From NCBI RefSeq assembly GCF_020740535.1, contig NZ_CP082362.1, forward strand, positions 1,550,001 through 1,614,000: a stretch of DNA of 64,000 nt, in the 5' to 3' direction. Origin of the DNA: Streptomyces profundus. GTDB taxonomy: Bacteria; Actinomycetota; Actinomycetes; Streptomycetales; Streptomycetaceae. The translations under genes and the position numbers were made by a program. Positions 37,381 through 45,432 of this stretch are shown here, piece after piece (the first letter of the stretch is position 1; each line of letters opens with the position of its first letter). Below the pieces are notes generated by a model that made no database searches, was not told the origin of the DNA, and was given only the letters and a program-made list of their open reading frames with translations.

Positions 37381-38550
37381 TCAGGCGTGTGGTCCGACCG
37401 GGACCACGCCCAGGGTGAGCGTCGGCCGCGCCTCCAGGATCGCGCCGACCCGCTCCACCTGATCGCCCAACTCCCGCCGCAGGCGCGCCGTCAGCTCCTC
37501 GAACGGCTCCACCGTCACCGAGAGGCGGGCCCCCGCACGCCGCTGGTGCCAGATGCCGCGCACCACGCCGTCGATCAACACCACCGGCATGTTCCCCGCC
37601 TGCCCGCGAGCCAGCGCCCGCTCCCTGGCCCGGCCGGGAAAGAGCAGCTCACGCGGGTGGCCGCCGACCCCGTAGGCGTCGAAGTACGGCAGCAGACGCA
37701 GCCCCGACGGCTCCCCCACCGGCGGCGCGTCGTCGCCGGCCACCAGAAAGGCGGTCTCCCCGGCCAGCCGCACCGGCCGCAACTCGTCGGCCAGCGAGGC
37801 GAACAGCTCGGACGTCCACCTCCTCGGCGCGGCCAGCCAGCGGGCGAACTGCTGGGGCGTGGCCGGCCCGTAGGCCCAGAGAAAGCGCCTGACCAGCTCG
37901 GCCAGCGCCGCGTCCGGCGCCCCAGGACGGAACCCGGGCAGCCAGCGGCGCGGGTTGGTGTAGGTGACCCGACGCCCCCGGTCGGCACCGAAGCAGAGCA
38001 CCCCGCGATGCGCGGCGGTATGCAGCGCCTGCCGCCAGCGCGGCCACATGCCGCCGAAGGCCGGCATCACCAACTCGCCGGCCCACGCCCCCACTTCGGC
38101 GATCACCGCATCGCTGAGCTCCTCCACGACCAGCTCGACGTCCGCCAGCGCCCGCCCGATCGCCGCGACCACCGCGTCCGTCCGCTCAGCCGACATCCGC
38201 GCGCTCGCCGGCAGGCCGCCTCCGGCCGGCACCGCCGACAGCGCGCCCGTCCACAGCGGCAACTCCTCGGTGGGGAGGAGATGGACGGTGCCGCGCGGGC
38301 CGAAGGTCTTCACCAGCGACCGCTCCTCCCACAGCGCCCGCCGCACATCGGCCCGCGTCCCGGCGACCGTCCGCAGCCCCACGGACAGCTCGGCCGCCGA
38401 CAGCACCTGGGCATGCGCCCCGCACATCGCCCGCACCACGGCGGGGACGGGGGCCCCGGCGGACGGCGCCGAGAGACCGTGCCGCTCCATCCGCCGCGCC
38501 ACCACATCCGCCCAGCTCAACTCCGGTGCGTCCAACGCCAGATCGCTCAT
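37381..38550 (-). CDS. Winged-helix DNA-binding protein, AlkX/YcaQ-like (HTH_42)
   Basis: 389 residues. The family pattern is visible: ARRMERHGL at the start, SLVKTFGPRGTVHLLP (equivalent to the conserved R-x-T-x-H-L-L segment), LLPYFDAYGVG, and IDGVVRGIWHQRR. Members include DNA glycosylases that unhook crosslinks (AlkZ/YcaQ) that often guard antibiotic producers, and AlkX relatives of milder activity. Which type this is cannot be decided by eye. No signal peptide. Confidence 0.85.
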   Translation of the reverse strand: MSDLALDAPELSWADVVARRMERHGLSAPSAGAPVPAVVRAMCGAHAQVLSAAELSVGLRTVAGTRADVRRALWEERSLVKTFGPRGTVHLLPTEELPLWTGALSAVPAGGGLPASARMSAERTDAVVAAIGRALADVELVVEELSDAVIAEVGAWAGELVMPAFGGMWPRWRQALHTAAHRGVLCFGADRGRRVTYTNPRRWLPGFRPGAPDAALAELVRRFLWAYGPATPQQFARWLAAPRRWTSELFASLADELRPVRLAGETAFLVAGDDAPPVGEPSGLRLLPYFDAYGVGGHPRELLFPGRARERALARGQAGNMPVVLIDGVVRGIWHQRRAGARLSVTVEPFEELTARLRRELGDQVERVGAILEARPTLTLGVVPVGPHA

Positions 38551-38614
38551 GCACCGAACGGTAGGCGCGATACAGGAACATCAACTTCCGCTATCGCCCC
38601 CGCCCCGGCGTCCG

Positions 38615-39586
38615 TCAGTCGATCGACGGGGTGCCGCCGTCCCAACGCAGCGGCGTCACATACATGCCGCGCACCAGCGGGTCCTCGGAGAGCACGCCGT
38701 GGAAGGCCAGCCAGTCCCCGTCGGCGCCCGGGATGACATCCTGCCCGCCGGGCCCGGTGATCCCGGTGTTCTCGGTGTTCATCAGCGGCTCGTCCGACTT
38801 GGCGTAGGGGCCGGTGAGCGCGGGAGCGGTGGCGTAGCCCGTGAAGTAGCTGCCGTCGCCGTAGAAACCGGCGGAGTAGAACAGGACATACACCCCGTCC
38901 CGCTTGACCAGGGTGGGCGCCTCGATCAGCCCGCCCTCCTCGGGCCGGTCCTGCTTGAGGAGCGGGACCCGGTCACCGGCGAACCCGAGGCCGTCCGGGG
39001 TGAGTCGCTGGAGGTAGATCCAGGTGTCGACGCCCACCGCGTTGCCGTCGTTCTTGTAGAGCAGATACGGGGTGCCGTCGTCGTCGGTGAACGTGGTGGC
39101 GTCGATGGCGCCGCCCTCGTCGGCCGGGCAGACCAGCGGCCCCTCGCCCACCGGCGTGAAGGGCCCGCCCGGGGTGTCCGAGACGGCGGTGCCCAGGCAC
39201 TGGCGGTCGGAGGCGATATCGCGGGCCGTGTAGTACAGGACATAGGAGCCGTCGGGCTGCGGGGTCACCTCGGGCGCCCAGGTCAGGCCCTCGCGGGCCC
39301 AGTCGCCGAGGGTGGGCAACGCGTCGGGCCCACGGGTCCAGGGCCCCTCGGGCGAGGGCGCGCTCGCCGTCTGCACATTGCCGGCCTCGGCGTTGGTGGC
39401 GTAGGCCCAGAGGGTGCCGTCCGCCGAGACGATGTCGGGGTCGGGGAAGTCCGTGTCGATCACCAGCAGGGGCGCCGCCGCCGCGTGCGCCGCCGGGGCG
39501 GTGGGCACCAGCGCTGCGAGGGCGAGCGCCCCGGCGGCGGTCAGCGAACGACGGGCGGGCACGGGCGACTTGGGCATCCGGGACAT
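38615..39586 (-). CDS. Secreted glycoside hydrolase family 43-type enzyme
   Basis: 323 residues from ATG 39586 with AGGAG upstream. An N-terminal signal peptide (PARRSLTAAGALALAALV, ending AHA-A) is followed by a five-bladed propeller pattern: catalytic base Asp in DFPDPDIVS, second Asp in GAIDATTF and catalytic acid Glu in GLIEAPTL. GH43 enzymes are arabinofuranosidases, xylosidases or arabinanases. It lies near other glycosidases, and its upstream region shares CGATGTAGAA with the sugar ABC promoter. Confidence 0.88.
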   Translation of the reverse strand: MSRMPKSPVPARRSLTAAGALALAALVPTAPAAHAAAAPLLVIDTDFPDPDIVSADGTLWAYATNAEAGNVQTASAPSPEGPWTRGPDALPTLGDWAREGLTWAPEVTPQPDGSYVLYYTARDIASDRQCLGTAVSDTPGGPFTPVGEGPLVCPADEGGAIDATTFTDDDGTPYLLYKNDGNAVGVDTWIYLQRLTPDGLGFAGDRVPLLKQDRPEEGGLIEAPTLVKRDGVYVLFYSAGFYGDGSYFTGYATAPALTGPYAKSDEPLMNTENTGITGPGGQDVIPGADGDWLAFHGVLSEDPLVRGMYVTPLRWDGGTPSID

Positions 39587-39684
39587 GGTGCGGCTCCTGG
39601 GGGGAGGGAGTTGAGGCATGCTCGGCGAGGGGGACAGCGGCCGACGGGCACGTCCGGCGTCGGGCTTCTCCAGCGATTTTCCAA

Positions 39685-39694
39685 CGATGTAGAA
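39685..39694. promoter_or_regulatory. CGATGTAGAA motif upstream of GH43, shared with the sugar ABC promoter
   Basis: The same 10-mer occurs at 50719-50728 inside a dyad upstream of the sugar-binding protein. Here it is about 100 bases before the GH43 start and flanked by CCA and CTGG, a weak dyad. The 261-base spacer 39587-39847 has no other clear feature. Confidence 0.35.
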
Positions 39695-39847
39695 CTGGTC
39701 GCCAAACAGGACAACACAGCCGACTGACGGGTGTCCATACCCGTGCGTTGATGGAATTCGTGGGTTCCTGTGCGGAGTTGCGAGCCGCCGAGCGCGGTGC
39801 CCGGCGGCTCCCCCACGGGGTAGTCCGCCGGGCACCGCCCCGTCGGA

Positions 39848-40966
39848 TCAGTCCACGGCGACCCGGGCCGACTCCGGTACCAGCGGCGGACGTGCGCAGC
39901 TGCTCGCCGGCCGGACCACCCGGTTCTCCGCCGACGCCTTCAGCAACGCCTCCATCACGTCCAGCACATGGAGCGCGACCTCCCCCGTCGCCCGCGCCGG
40001 CGTGTCGGTGCGCAGGGCGCGCGCCAGATCGGCCAGCCCGAGGCCGCGCCCGGCCGCCGCGTATCCGTGGGTCAGCGGCACGTCCTGCCACCCCTCGGAC
40101 CCCGGCGTGGCCAACCGCACGGGCCCTTCGAACCGGTTGGGATCGGGAACGGAGACGCTGCCGCCGGTGCCGTGCACCTCGATCCTGGGCAGCTCGTGCC
40201 TCTGCACGTCGAAGCTCATCAACACCGTGCTGAGCGCCCCGTTCTCATGCCGGAGCACCCCGGTGACATGGGTCTCCACATCGACGGGGAAGCGCTCGCC
40301 GGCCCGCTCCCCCGACCCGACGGCCCGCTCGGCGCCGCTCCTGCTGGCCGCGCCGTAGACGGACTCGACCGGCCCCAACAGGTGGACCAGCGCGCTCAGA
40401 TAGTAGGGGCCCATGTCGAACAGCGGGCCGCCGCCCGGCTGGTAGTAGAAGTCCGGGTTGGGGTGCCAGCGCTCGTGCCCCGGGCAGGCGAAGAACGCGG
40501 TGGCGGCGACGGGTTGACCGATCCGCCCGTCGTCGATCAGCGCCCGCGCGGTCTGGGTGCCCTGCCCGAGGACGGTGTCGGGCGCCGAACCGACGCGCAG
40601 CCCCGCCTCCCCCGCGGCGGCCAACAGGGCCCGGGCGTCGACCGCGTTGGCGGCCAGCGGCTTCTCACCGTAGACATGCTTGCCGCCGGCGACGGCCGCC
40701 AGGCCGACGGCCGCGTGCGCGGCCGGGATGGTCAGGTTGAGGACGATGTCCACGTCGTCGGCGGCGTAGACCTCGTCCGGGGTGCTGGCCCGCACCTCCT
40801 CCCGGCCCTCGACGGCCGCGCGGGCCCGTTCGGGGTTGAGATCGGCGACGGCGGTGAGGCGGACGCCCGCATCCGCCCCGTGCTGATCGAAGTAGTCGAG
40901 ATACTGACCGCTGATGGCGCCAACACCGACGATTCCCACCCGGGTCGGGTTCAACGAGCCGCCCAC
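39848..40966 (-). CDS. Gfo/Idh/MocA-family oxidoreductase
   Basis: 372 residues. It has the Rossmann start VGIVGVGAISGQYLDYF, the EKP motif in VYGEKPLA and a C-terminal GFO domain with DMGPYYLSALVHLLGP. GTG 40966 is preferred because AGAGGGGG lies five bases upstream; TTG 40954, overlapping the ThuA stop as TTGA, is an alternative. It is coupled to the ThuA gene upstream, a common pair in sugar catabolism, where both act on keto-sugars. Confidence 0.9.
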   Translation of the reverse strand: MGGSLNPTRVGIVGVGAISGQYLDYFDQHGADAGVRLTAVADLNPERARAAVEGREEVRASTPDEVYAADDVDIVLNLTIPAAHAAVGLAAVAGGKHVYGEKPLAANAVDARALLAAAGEAGLRVGSAPDTVLGQGTQTARALIDDGRIGQPVAATAFFACPGHERWHPNPDFYYQPGGGPLFDMGPYYLSALVHLLGPVESVYGAASRSGAERAVGSGERAGERFPVDVETHVTGVLRHENGALSTVLMSFDVQRHELPRIEVHGTGGSVSVPDPNRFEGPVRLATPGSEGWQDVPLTHGYAAAGRGLGLADLARALRTDTPARATGEVALHVLDVMEALLKASAENRVVRPASSCARPPLVPESARVAVD

Positions 40967-41631
40967 AGCAGCCCCCTCTCGGTCAGCGTCCGCACGGTCG
41001 GGTCCTGGAGATCGTCCAGCTTGTGGCCGATGGTGTTCACAAAGACGCGGCCCTCGCCCCACTGCCGCGTCCAGACGGCCGGACAGGTCACCCCCCTGGC
41101 CTCCGCCGGCACCCCGGGGTCGTCGGTCGCGAAGGTGGTGGTGGCCAACACCTCGACATCGGGCGCGGTGTGCACCAGATACTGCTCGGTGTGGAGCGGG
41201 ATGCGGGCCGGCAGCTCCCGCACCACGGGGTGATCGGCCCGCTCGGGCAGGATGTCGACGGTGTGGTCGAGCCACTCGGCGGGGTGCATCACGAACTGCC
41301 CCCCGGTGAGCCACTGATAGGCGGTGTTCGCCCGGAACGCGTCACAGATGCCGCCATGCCAACCGGCCAACCCGGTACCGGCCCGGACGGCGGCGGCCAG
41401 GCCGTCGGACTGATCCCGGGTGATCTCGCCCATGGTCCAGCACTGGACGATCAGATCGGTCGCGGCAAGCGCCTCGGCGTCAAGATAGGCGTCAAGAGTG
41501 TCGGATACGGTCACCTCAAAGCCCTGTTCGCGCAGCGACGGCAGAAACAGGTCGGTGGTCTCGATGGGGGCGTGGCCTTCCCAGCCACCACGGATCACCA
41601 GGGCCCGACGGGGGGCTTCGGCGGTGGGCAT
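40951..41631 (-). CDS. ThuA-like (trehalose utilisation) domain protein
   Basis: 226 residues with the ThuA/GATase-like fold: RALVIRGGWEGH at the start, LAGWHGGICDAF in the middle and WTRQWGEGRVFVNTIGH near the end. Start at ATG 41631 with CGGAG five bases upstream; this Shine-Dalgarno, start codon and about 60 bases of leader are repeated at 44232-44297. Its 3' end overlaps the Gfo/Idh gene. ThuA proteins act with Gfo/Idh partners on disaccharide-derived keto sugars. Confidence 0.9.
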   Translation of the reverse strand: MPTAEAPRRALVIRGGWEGHAPIETTDLFLPSLREQGFEVTVSDTLDAYLDAEALAATDLIVQCWTMGEITRDQSDGLAAAVRAGTGLAGWHGGICDAFRANTAYQWLTGGQFVMHPAEWLDHTVDILPERADHPVVRELPARIPLHTEQYLVHTAPDVEVLATTTFATDDPGVPAEARGVTCPAVWTRQWGEGRVFVNTIGHKLDDLQDPTVRTLTERGLLWAAR

Positions 41632-41693
41632 ACGGACTCCGTTTCAACGAGTCAGTCGGAGTGGTTCAGCGGCGGCGTGCCTGCCGGCGGCCG
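41629..41693. repeat. Leader repeat, copy A1 (ThuA start and leader)
   Basis: About 65 bases, from the ThuA start codon outward, match 44232-44297. The first 24 bases are identical, and the rest differ at about ten positions. The core CGTTTCAACG is a near-palindrome. Both copies carry the Shine-Dalgarno CGGAG and an ATG. Confidence 0.85.
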
Positions 41694-42171
41694 ACCCGGG
41701 CAGGCGCCCCGGACACGCCCAGCCCATCCGTCAACGGCCGGTCGGACACAGAAAGTAGTCGGACAACGGTTGATCGGACAACGGTCGGCAAAGGTCACTT
41801 ACGGGCGGCCCATGCTGCGTGCAACGTCAGCAACCCGACCATCCTTCACCACGACCGCCCCACTGACGAGATCACCGCACCAATGTGACAAAAGGCACCA
41901 ACGATCTTCCCCACGCGTGCCGACATCCGCCGCGGGGCAGGGCGGCACGACGCCGGCACCGGCGTGTTGTCGGTGGCCCCGCGCCCCGCGCCCCCCTCGG
42001 AAAGGGCCCGGCGGCGATCAGGACGACTGATGGCGACCCGTGGCCGCGCCGCGTTCGAAGCGTTCCGATTGCGAACGGTCGATTGTTACGGTTGCGCTGT
42101 GGCCGGCACCCTCGACGCGAACACCGGTCCGCCCGCGCGAAGTTGCCGTTCACGATCGAAAGGTTGCTCAG
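41632..42171. other. 540-base intergenic region with repeats A1 and A2; no supported gene
   Basis: Apart from the two repeats, no start with good Shine-Dalgarno and no recognisable protein is visible. Short direct repeats of GTCGGACA/TCGGACAACGG occur at about 41749-41785. Codon bias of the open frames is not convincing. The area looks like degraded or regulatory DNA. Confidence 0.6.
41861..41912. repeat. Dispersed repeat, copy A2
   Basis: The first 19 bases (CACTGACGAGATCACCGCA) are identical to 43439-43457, and similarity continues for about 30 more bases (AAGGCACC region). Copies A2 and B2 flank the gene at 42172-43227. Confidence 0.8.
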
Positions 42172-43227
42172 GTGGCCGTCCTTCCCGTCCGAGGTGTCTG
42201 TTACGACGCCGGCGTCCGCTACGCCAAGGACTTCCACTCCCGCCCCCACTGGCACCCGGACGACGTGCGCCGCGATATGACCGCCATCCGGGATGACCTG
42301 TCCTGCAACGCCGTCTCCATCATGGCCACCGACCCGCGGCGGCTGATCGAAGCGGCGGACATCGCCGCCGAACTGGGCCTGCACGCCTGGCTGCAACCCC
42401 GGCTCATCGAGGCTCGACACGGCGCGATCGAGTCCGTCATGCGCGAACTGGGCCCGGCCGCGGAGCGCCTGAGTTCGCGGCACGGGCGCGTCGGGATCAA
42501 CGTCGGCTGTGAGCTGACCCTCACCAGCCGGGGCATCGTGCCGGGACGCTCGTTCGACCACCGAGGAGAGCGGCTCCCGCGGCTGATCGGCAAGCGGAAG
42601 CACAAGTTCGACCGGGCGCTCAACGGGCTCCTCGACCGCCTGGTCACCGCCGTACGGGAGTCCTTCGGCGGCCCGATCACCTACGGCGCGGGCGACTGGG
42701 AGTCGGTCGACTGGTCCCGTTTCGGCTACGTCGGCCTGGACACCTACCGCGACGAACGCAACGCGGCGTTCTACACCGACCAGGTCAAGCGGCACGTCGA
42801 GGCCGGCAAGCCCGTGCTGATCACCGAGTTCGGCTCCTGCGCCTACCGGGGCGCGGCCGAACGCGGCGGGTCGGGATACGACGTCTTCGACCACCGCACC
42901 GACCCACCCAGCATCACCGCCGACGTGATCCGCGACGAGCAGGTCCAGGCCGACTACCTCACCGAGTCGATCGACGCCCTCACCTCGGCCGCCGTGCACG
43001 GCACTTTCGTGTTCGCCTTCAGCGAGCCCATGCTGGTCCACACCGACGACCCCACCACCGACGCCGACCTGGCCAGCTTCGGCATCGTCAAGATCACCCG
43101 TCCAGCCGGCCCAGGCCCGGACGAGTCCGAGCAGTGGACGCCCAAGGCCGCCCTGCACGCCGTCGCACGACGGTACGAGACCTTGGCGCCCGACGACGCC
43201 GCCCCCACCCCACGCCCGGCAGGTTGA
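42172..43227 (+). CDS. TIM-barrel glycoside-hydrolase-like protein of the group often labelled abortive infection protein
   Basis: 351 residues from GTG 42172 with AAAGG upstream. The start VRGVCYDAG, then W.PDD.RRDM, GCELTL, TYGAGDWESVDW, VGLDTYRD and VLITEFGSCAYRGA form a repeated strand/helix pattern with conserved Glu residues at barrel ends (GCELT, TEFG) as in glycosidases. Actinobacterial homologues are often called abortive infection proteins, but the sequence looks enzymatic. The frame continues upstream without coding character. It is flanked by a pair of dispersed repeats and next to sugar genes and decayed mobile DNA. Confidence 0.8.
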   Translation: MAVLPVRGVCYDAGVRYAKDFHSRPHWHPDDVRRDMTAIRDDLSCNAVSIMATDPRRLIEAADIAAELGLHAWLQPRLIEARHGAIESVMRELGPAAERLSSRHGRVGINVGCELTLTSRGIVPGRSFDHRGERLPRLIGKRKHKFDRALNGLLDRLVTAVRESFGGPITYGAGDWESVDWSRFGYVGLDTYRDERNAAFYTDQVKRHVEAGKPVLITEFGSCAYRGAAERGGSGYDVFDHRTDPPSITADVIRDEQVQADYLTESIDALTSAAVHGTFVFAFSEPMLVHTDDPTTDADLASFGIVKITRPAGPGPDESEQWTPKAALHAVARRYETLAPDDAAPTPRPAG

Positions 43228-43404
43228 CCGCGACGGTGCCCACCCCGCACCGCCTCGCCCCGATCCCGACACCGGACGGCGGCCTCGGACGGCGGCCTCA
43301 AGCAAGCCAGGGGACGGGCTCTTCAGACCAGCGCCCTCGACCTTCCCTGCCCAGCGGGTAACGCTCCGCCCACCGACTGCCATCGAGCAACTCAAGGAGC
43401 GGTC

Positions 43405-43542
43405 ATGGGCTTACGATTCCTGGGGATCATCCCGAACACACTGACGAGATCACCGCATCAAGCGCGACGAAGGGCACCGACTCTCCTCGGTGGCCCCGCC
43501 TGCCCCACCGGCAGAGTCAGCGGGCGCCGAGCGCCGCGCTGA
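43405..43542 (+). pseudogene. Remnant ORF with strong RBS (MGLRFLGIIPNT...)
   Basis: ATG 43405 has a perfect AAGGAG five bases upstream and begins MGLRFLGIIPN, resembling the N-terminus of a small Streptomyces protein family that starts M.L.FLG..P. After 12 codons it runs into repeat B2 and continues as basic low-complexity sequence to TGA 43540-43542, overlapping the convergent HAD gene. The third codon is TTA. It looks like a truncated gene start joined to other DNA. Confidence 0.4.
43439..43490. repeat. Dispersed repeat, copy B2
   Basis: Matches 41861-41912 (19 identical bases, then partial similarity). It lies between the barrel-protein gene and the 3' end of the HAD gene. Confidence 0.8.
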
Positions 43543-44194
43543 CGACGCGTTTCGTGTCGTCGAGGCCGGGAAGCGTGGAATCCGCGCCCGCCTCCGCCAG
43601 TTCAGCCTCGGTGCTACGACCGGTGGCCACGCCGACAGCGCGGACGCCGACCTCGACAGCCGCCCTGACATCCGCGGGCGTGTCCCCCAGAAGCGATACC
43701 CGGCCGACCGCAGGACTGCCCGCCCGCTTCAGCGCGATACGCACCAGCTCGGGCCGCGTCTCGGCGTCCTCCCCATAGGCGCCGGCCTCCCAGTCGACGA
43801 AGGAGTCAAGGCCGAAGGCCGCCAACTTGACCCGCGCACTGGACCGAACGTTCCCCGTGACGACGCCCTGCCGGACACCCGCCTCGGCCAACGCGGCCAG
43901 CGCGGACGCCGCCCCCGGCAGCGCGACCCCCCGAGACCGGATCTCCGCCACAGCCCGGGCATGCTCCTCGCCCAACGCCCTCGCGAACTCCTCGAACTCA
44001 CGCCGCCCGGTGGTCACCCCGTGCAGTGCGGCCGTTTCCCGGAAGATCACCGGATCGGTCATCCCGTCCACAGCGGCCTGGCGCTCCATACGCCACCCGG
44101 TCACCCGGGCGAACGCACGCCCGAACAACTCCCCGCCCACACCCCGCATCTCCACCAAAGTGTGGTCGATATCCCAGAGCACCAGCCGTTCCAT
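43517..44194 (-). CDS. HAD-family hydrolase (phosphoglycolate-phosphatase type)
   Basis: 225 residues from ATG 44194 with AGGAGGGG upstream. HAD motifs: I, LWDIDHTLV (nucleophile D8, acid D10); II, VVTGN; III, Lys in VKLAAFGL; IV, SLLGDTPADVRAA. An alpha-helical cap lies between motifs I and II. It dephosphorylates a small phosphate ester. A seven-codon ORF with its own Shine-Dalgarno precedes it within a leader duplicated from the ThuA gene. Confidence 0.92.
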   Translation of the reverse strand: MERLVLWDIDHTLVEMRGVGGELFGRAFARVTGWRMERQAAVDGMTDPVIFRETAALHGVTTGRREFEEFARALGEEHARAVAEIRSRGVALPGAASALAALAEAGVRQGVVTGNVRSSARVKLAAFGLDSFVDWEAGAYGEDAETRPELVRIALKRAGSPAVGRVSLLGDTPADVRAAVEVGVRAVGVATGRSTEAELAEAGADSTLPGLDDTKRVVSAALGAR

Positions 44195-44210
44195 ACACCC
44201 CTCCTATTAC

Positions 44211-44234
44211 CTACTGTGCGCCTACGCTGACCAT
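44211..44234 (-). CDS. Seven-codon leader ORF upstream of the HAD gene
   Basis: Reading leftward, ATG 44234 preceded by CGGAG opens MVSVGAQ and stops at TAG, 17 bases before the HAD start. The Shine-Dalgarno and ATG are identical to those of ThuA at 41631 because the leader is repeated. It may be a vestige of a copied gene start or a translated leader. Confidence 0.4.
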   Translation of the reverse strand: MVSVGAQ

Positions 44235-44297
44235 ACGGACTCCGTTTCAACGAGTGAGTCAGAGCGATTCAAGAGCGGTGTGCCTGCCGGCGGCGCG
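44232..44297. repeat. Leader repeat, copy B1
   Basis: Second copy of the ThuA leader (41629-41693), placed just upstream of the HAD gene. The identity is perfect for 24 bases and then about 75 percent over the remainder. Confidence 0.85.
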
Positions 44298-44708
44298 GGG
44301 GCGCCTGCCGACGGCCGACACCCCATCCGGCGATCAGGAGGGCCTCGAAGAGCGGCAAGTTCCGGCGACCCCGGTGCCGGTGCGCTGCTCGGCGGCCTTG
44401 AGCACCCACAACGCCTCGGACAGGGCCCCGGCGCCGCCGGTCAGCCGCATCCGGCAGGTGGTAGAGCATGCCCAGCAACAGCACCACGTCATAGGAGCCG
44501 TCGGCGGCGTCGAGCCCCGCTTCACAGCCGGGGATGCGGCCGGCCTGCTCGACATGACGCGGCACCGAATCGATCAGCCGCACCTCGTACCCGTCCGCGA
44601 GCAGCCACCGCGCATGCGTCCTCGGCCCACCACCGACATCCAACACCCGCACCGGCGGCGCCGGTAGAAACGGCCGCACCAGTTCTGCGCCACCTGGAGC
44701 ACGACCGA
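44269..44708 (-). pseudogene. Class I SAM-dependent methyltransferase remnant, truncated and frameshifted
   Basis: Reading leftward from about 44708, ELVRPFLPAPPVRVLDVGGG is the SAM-binding motif I region, then LLADGYEVRLIDSVPRHVEQA, then DVVLLLGMLYHLPDAADR. After that the expected helix continues in another frame (GALSEALWVLK), and NLPLFEALL returns in the first frame, so at least two frameshifts are present. The N-terminus is cut off by the TnpB element. The Gly-rich motif itself (DVGGGPRTHA) is nearly intact. Confidence 0.7.
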
Positions 44709-44745
44709 TTGACTTCCTCGCCGCCCTGAGGGGCGGCGATTCCCG
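44709..44745 (-). ncRNA. IS200/IS605-type right end hairpin, likely omega-RNA 3' region
   Basis: An 8-bp perfect stem (44719-44726 with 44731-44738) with a TGAG loop lies directly after the tnpB stop. On the minus strand it reads GAATCGCCGCCCCTCAGGGC and continues to GAGGAAGTCAA, very close to the conserved right ends of IS1341/IS605 elements. In this family the tnpB 3' end and right end form the guide (omega) RNA, so this is the probable scaffold 3' end. Confidence 0.6.
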
Positions 44746-44746
44746 C

Positions 44747-45275
44747 CTACCGTGCCGTCAGAGGCTGTGGTGTCGGGTGGGTTCCTGCTTCGCTGCGCGG
44801 TGCCGGGACGGGTCCCGGTCTTACCTGCGCTCCACAGGCTGTCACGGCCAGTCCGGCCGCCTTGGCGACGTTGACCGCCGCGTTGATGTCCCGGTCCAGG
44901 ACAGCCCCGCACGCCCCACACGTCCACACACGGACGTGCAGCGGCTTCGGACCGTCCTTCACGCCGCACTGCGAGCACACCTGAGACGTGGGCTCGAAGC
45001 GGCCGATCTCCACGAAGGTGCGCCCGTACCGTGCGGCCTTGTACTCCAGCATGTTCACGAACGCCGACCATCCGGCGTCGTGGACGGACTTGGCCAGGCG
45101 CGTGCGGGCGAGTCCCTTCACCGCCAGGTCCTCCACGGCGACCGCTTGGTTCTCGCGGAGCAGCTTCGTGGAGAGCTGGTGGTGGAACTCGCGGCGCGCG
45201 TCGGCCACCTTCGCGTGAGCGCGGGCGACCTTCAGCCGGGCCTTGTTCCGGTTGCTGGAGCCCTTCTCCACCTCC
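44747..45275 (-). pseudogene. tnpB: TnpB (OrfB_IS605) C-terminal fragment
   Basis: About 175 residues remain of a usual 370-400. The start KGSSNRNKARLKVARAHAKV is the middle of a normal TnpB. RuvC-II Glu (AVEDLAVKGL), the zinc ribbon (CSQCG ... CGACG) and RuvC-III Asp (DRDINAAVN) are present. RuvC-I is missing, so it cannot cut DNA. The downstream right-end hairpin is preserved. Confidence 0.88.
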
Positions 45276-45353
45276 CTCGCTCAAGACCAGGCCATCCAGG
45301 AAGCCCTGGAAGCCATCGACGCCGACATCAGGATTCAACTCCCCACCACATGA
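45276..45353 (+). pseudogene. C-terminal fragment of an unrecognised gene (26 codons to TGA)
   Basis: The frame ending QDQAIQEALEAIDADIRI, then QLPTT and stop, has amphipathic, protein-like composition and begins exactly at the tnpB breakpoint. It may be the tail of a gene whose remainder was deleted. The family is not recognised. Confidence 0.3.
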
Positions 45354-45373
45354 ACCTGATGTAAACGAACCGT

Positions 45374-45406
45374 GCCCCTCGAACCCGAGGAGCGGGTTCG
45401 AGGGGC
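45374..45406. terminator. Strong hairpin downstream of the GH2 gene
   Basis: A perfect 13-bp stem (45374-45386 with 45394-45406; GCCCCTCGAACCC arm) with a 7-base loop lies 26 bases past the GH2 stop. It lacks a U-run, as is usual for Streptomyces terminators. Confidence 0.8.
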
Positions 45407-45432
45407 GCGGTCAGGACGTCACGTGGTGGCGG

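Larger units (their letters stand above)
44709..45275 (-). mobile_element. Truncated IS200/IS605 (IS1341-type) element
   Basis: The right end and C-terminal half of tnpB remain; the left end and N-terminal half are missing. The right end abuts a methyltransferase remnant at 44708. The left break is near 45272-45275, where unrelated sequence begins. Confidence 0.8.
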
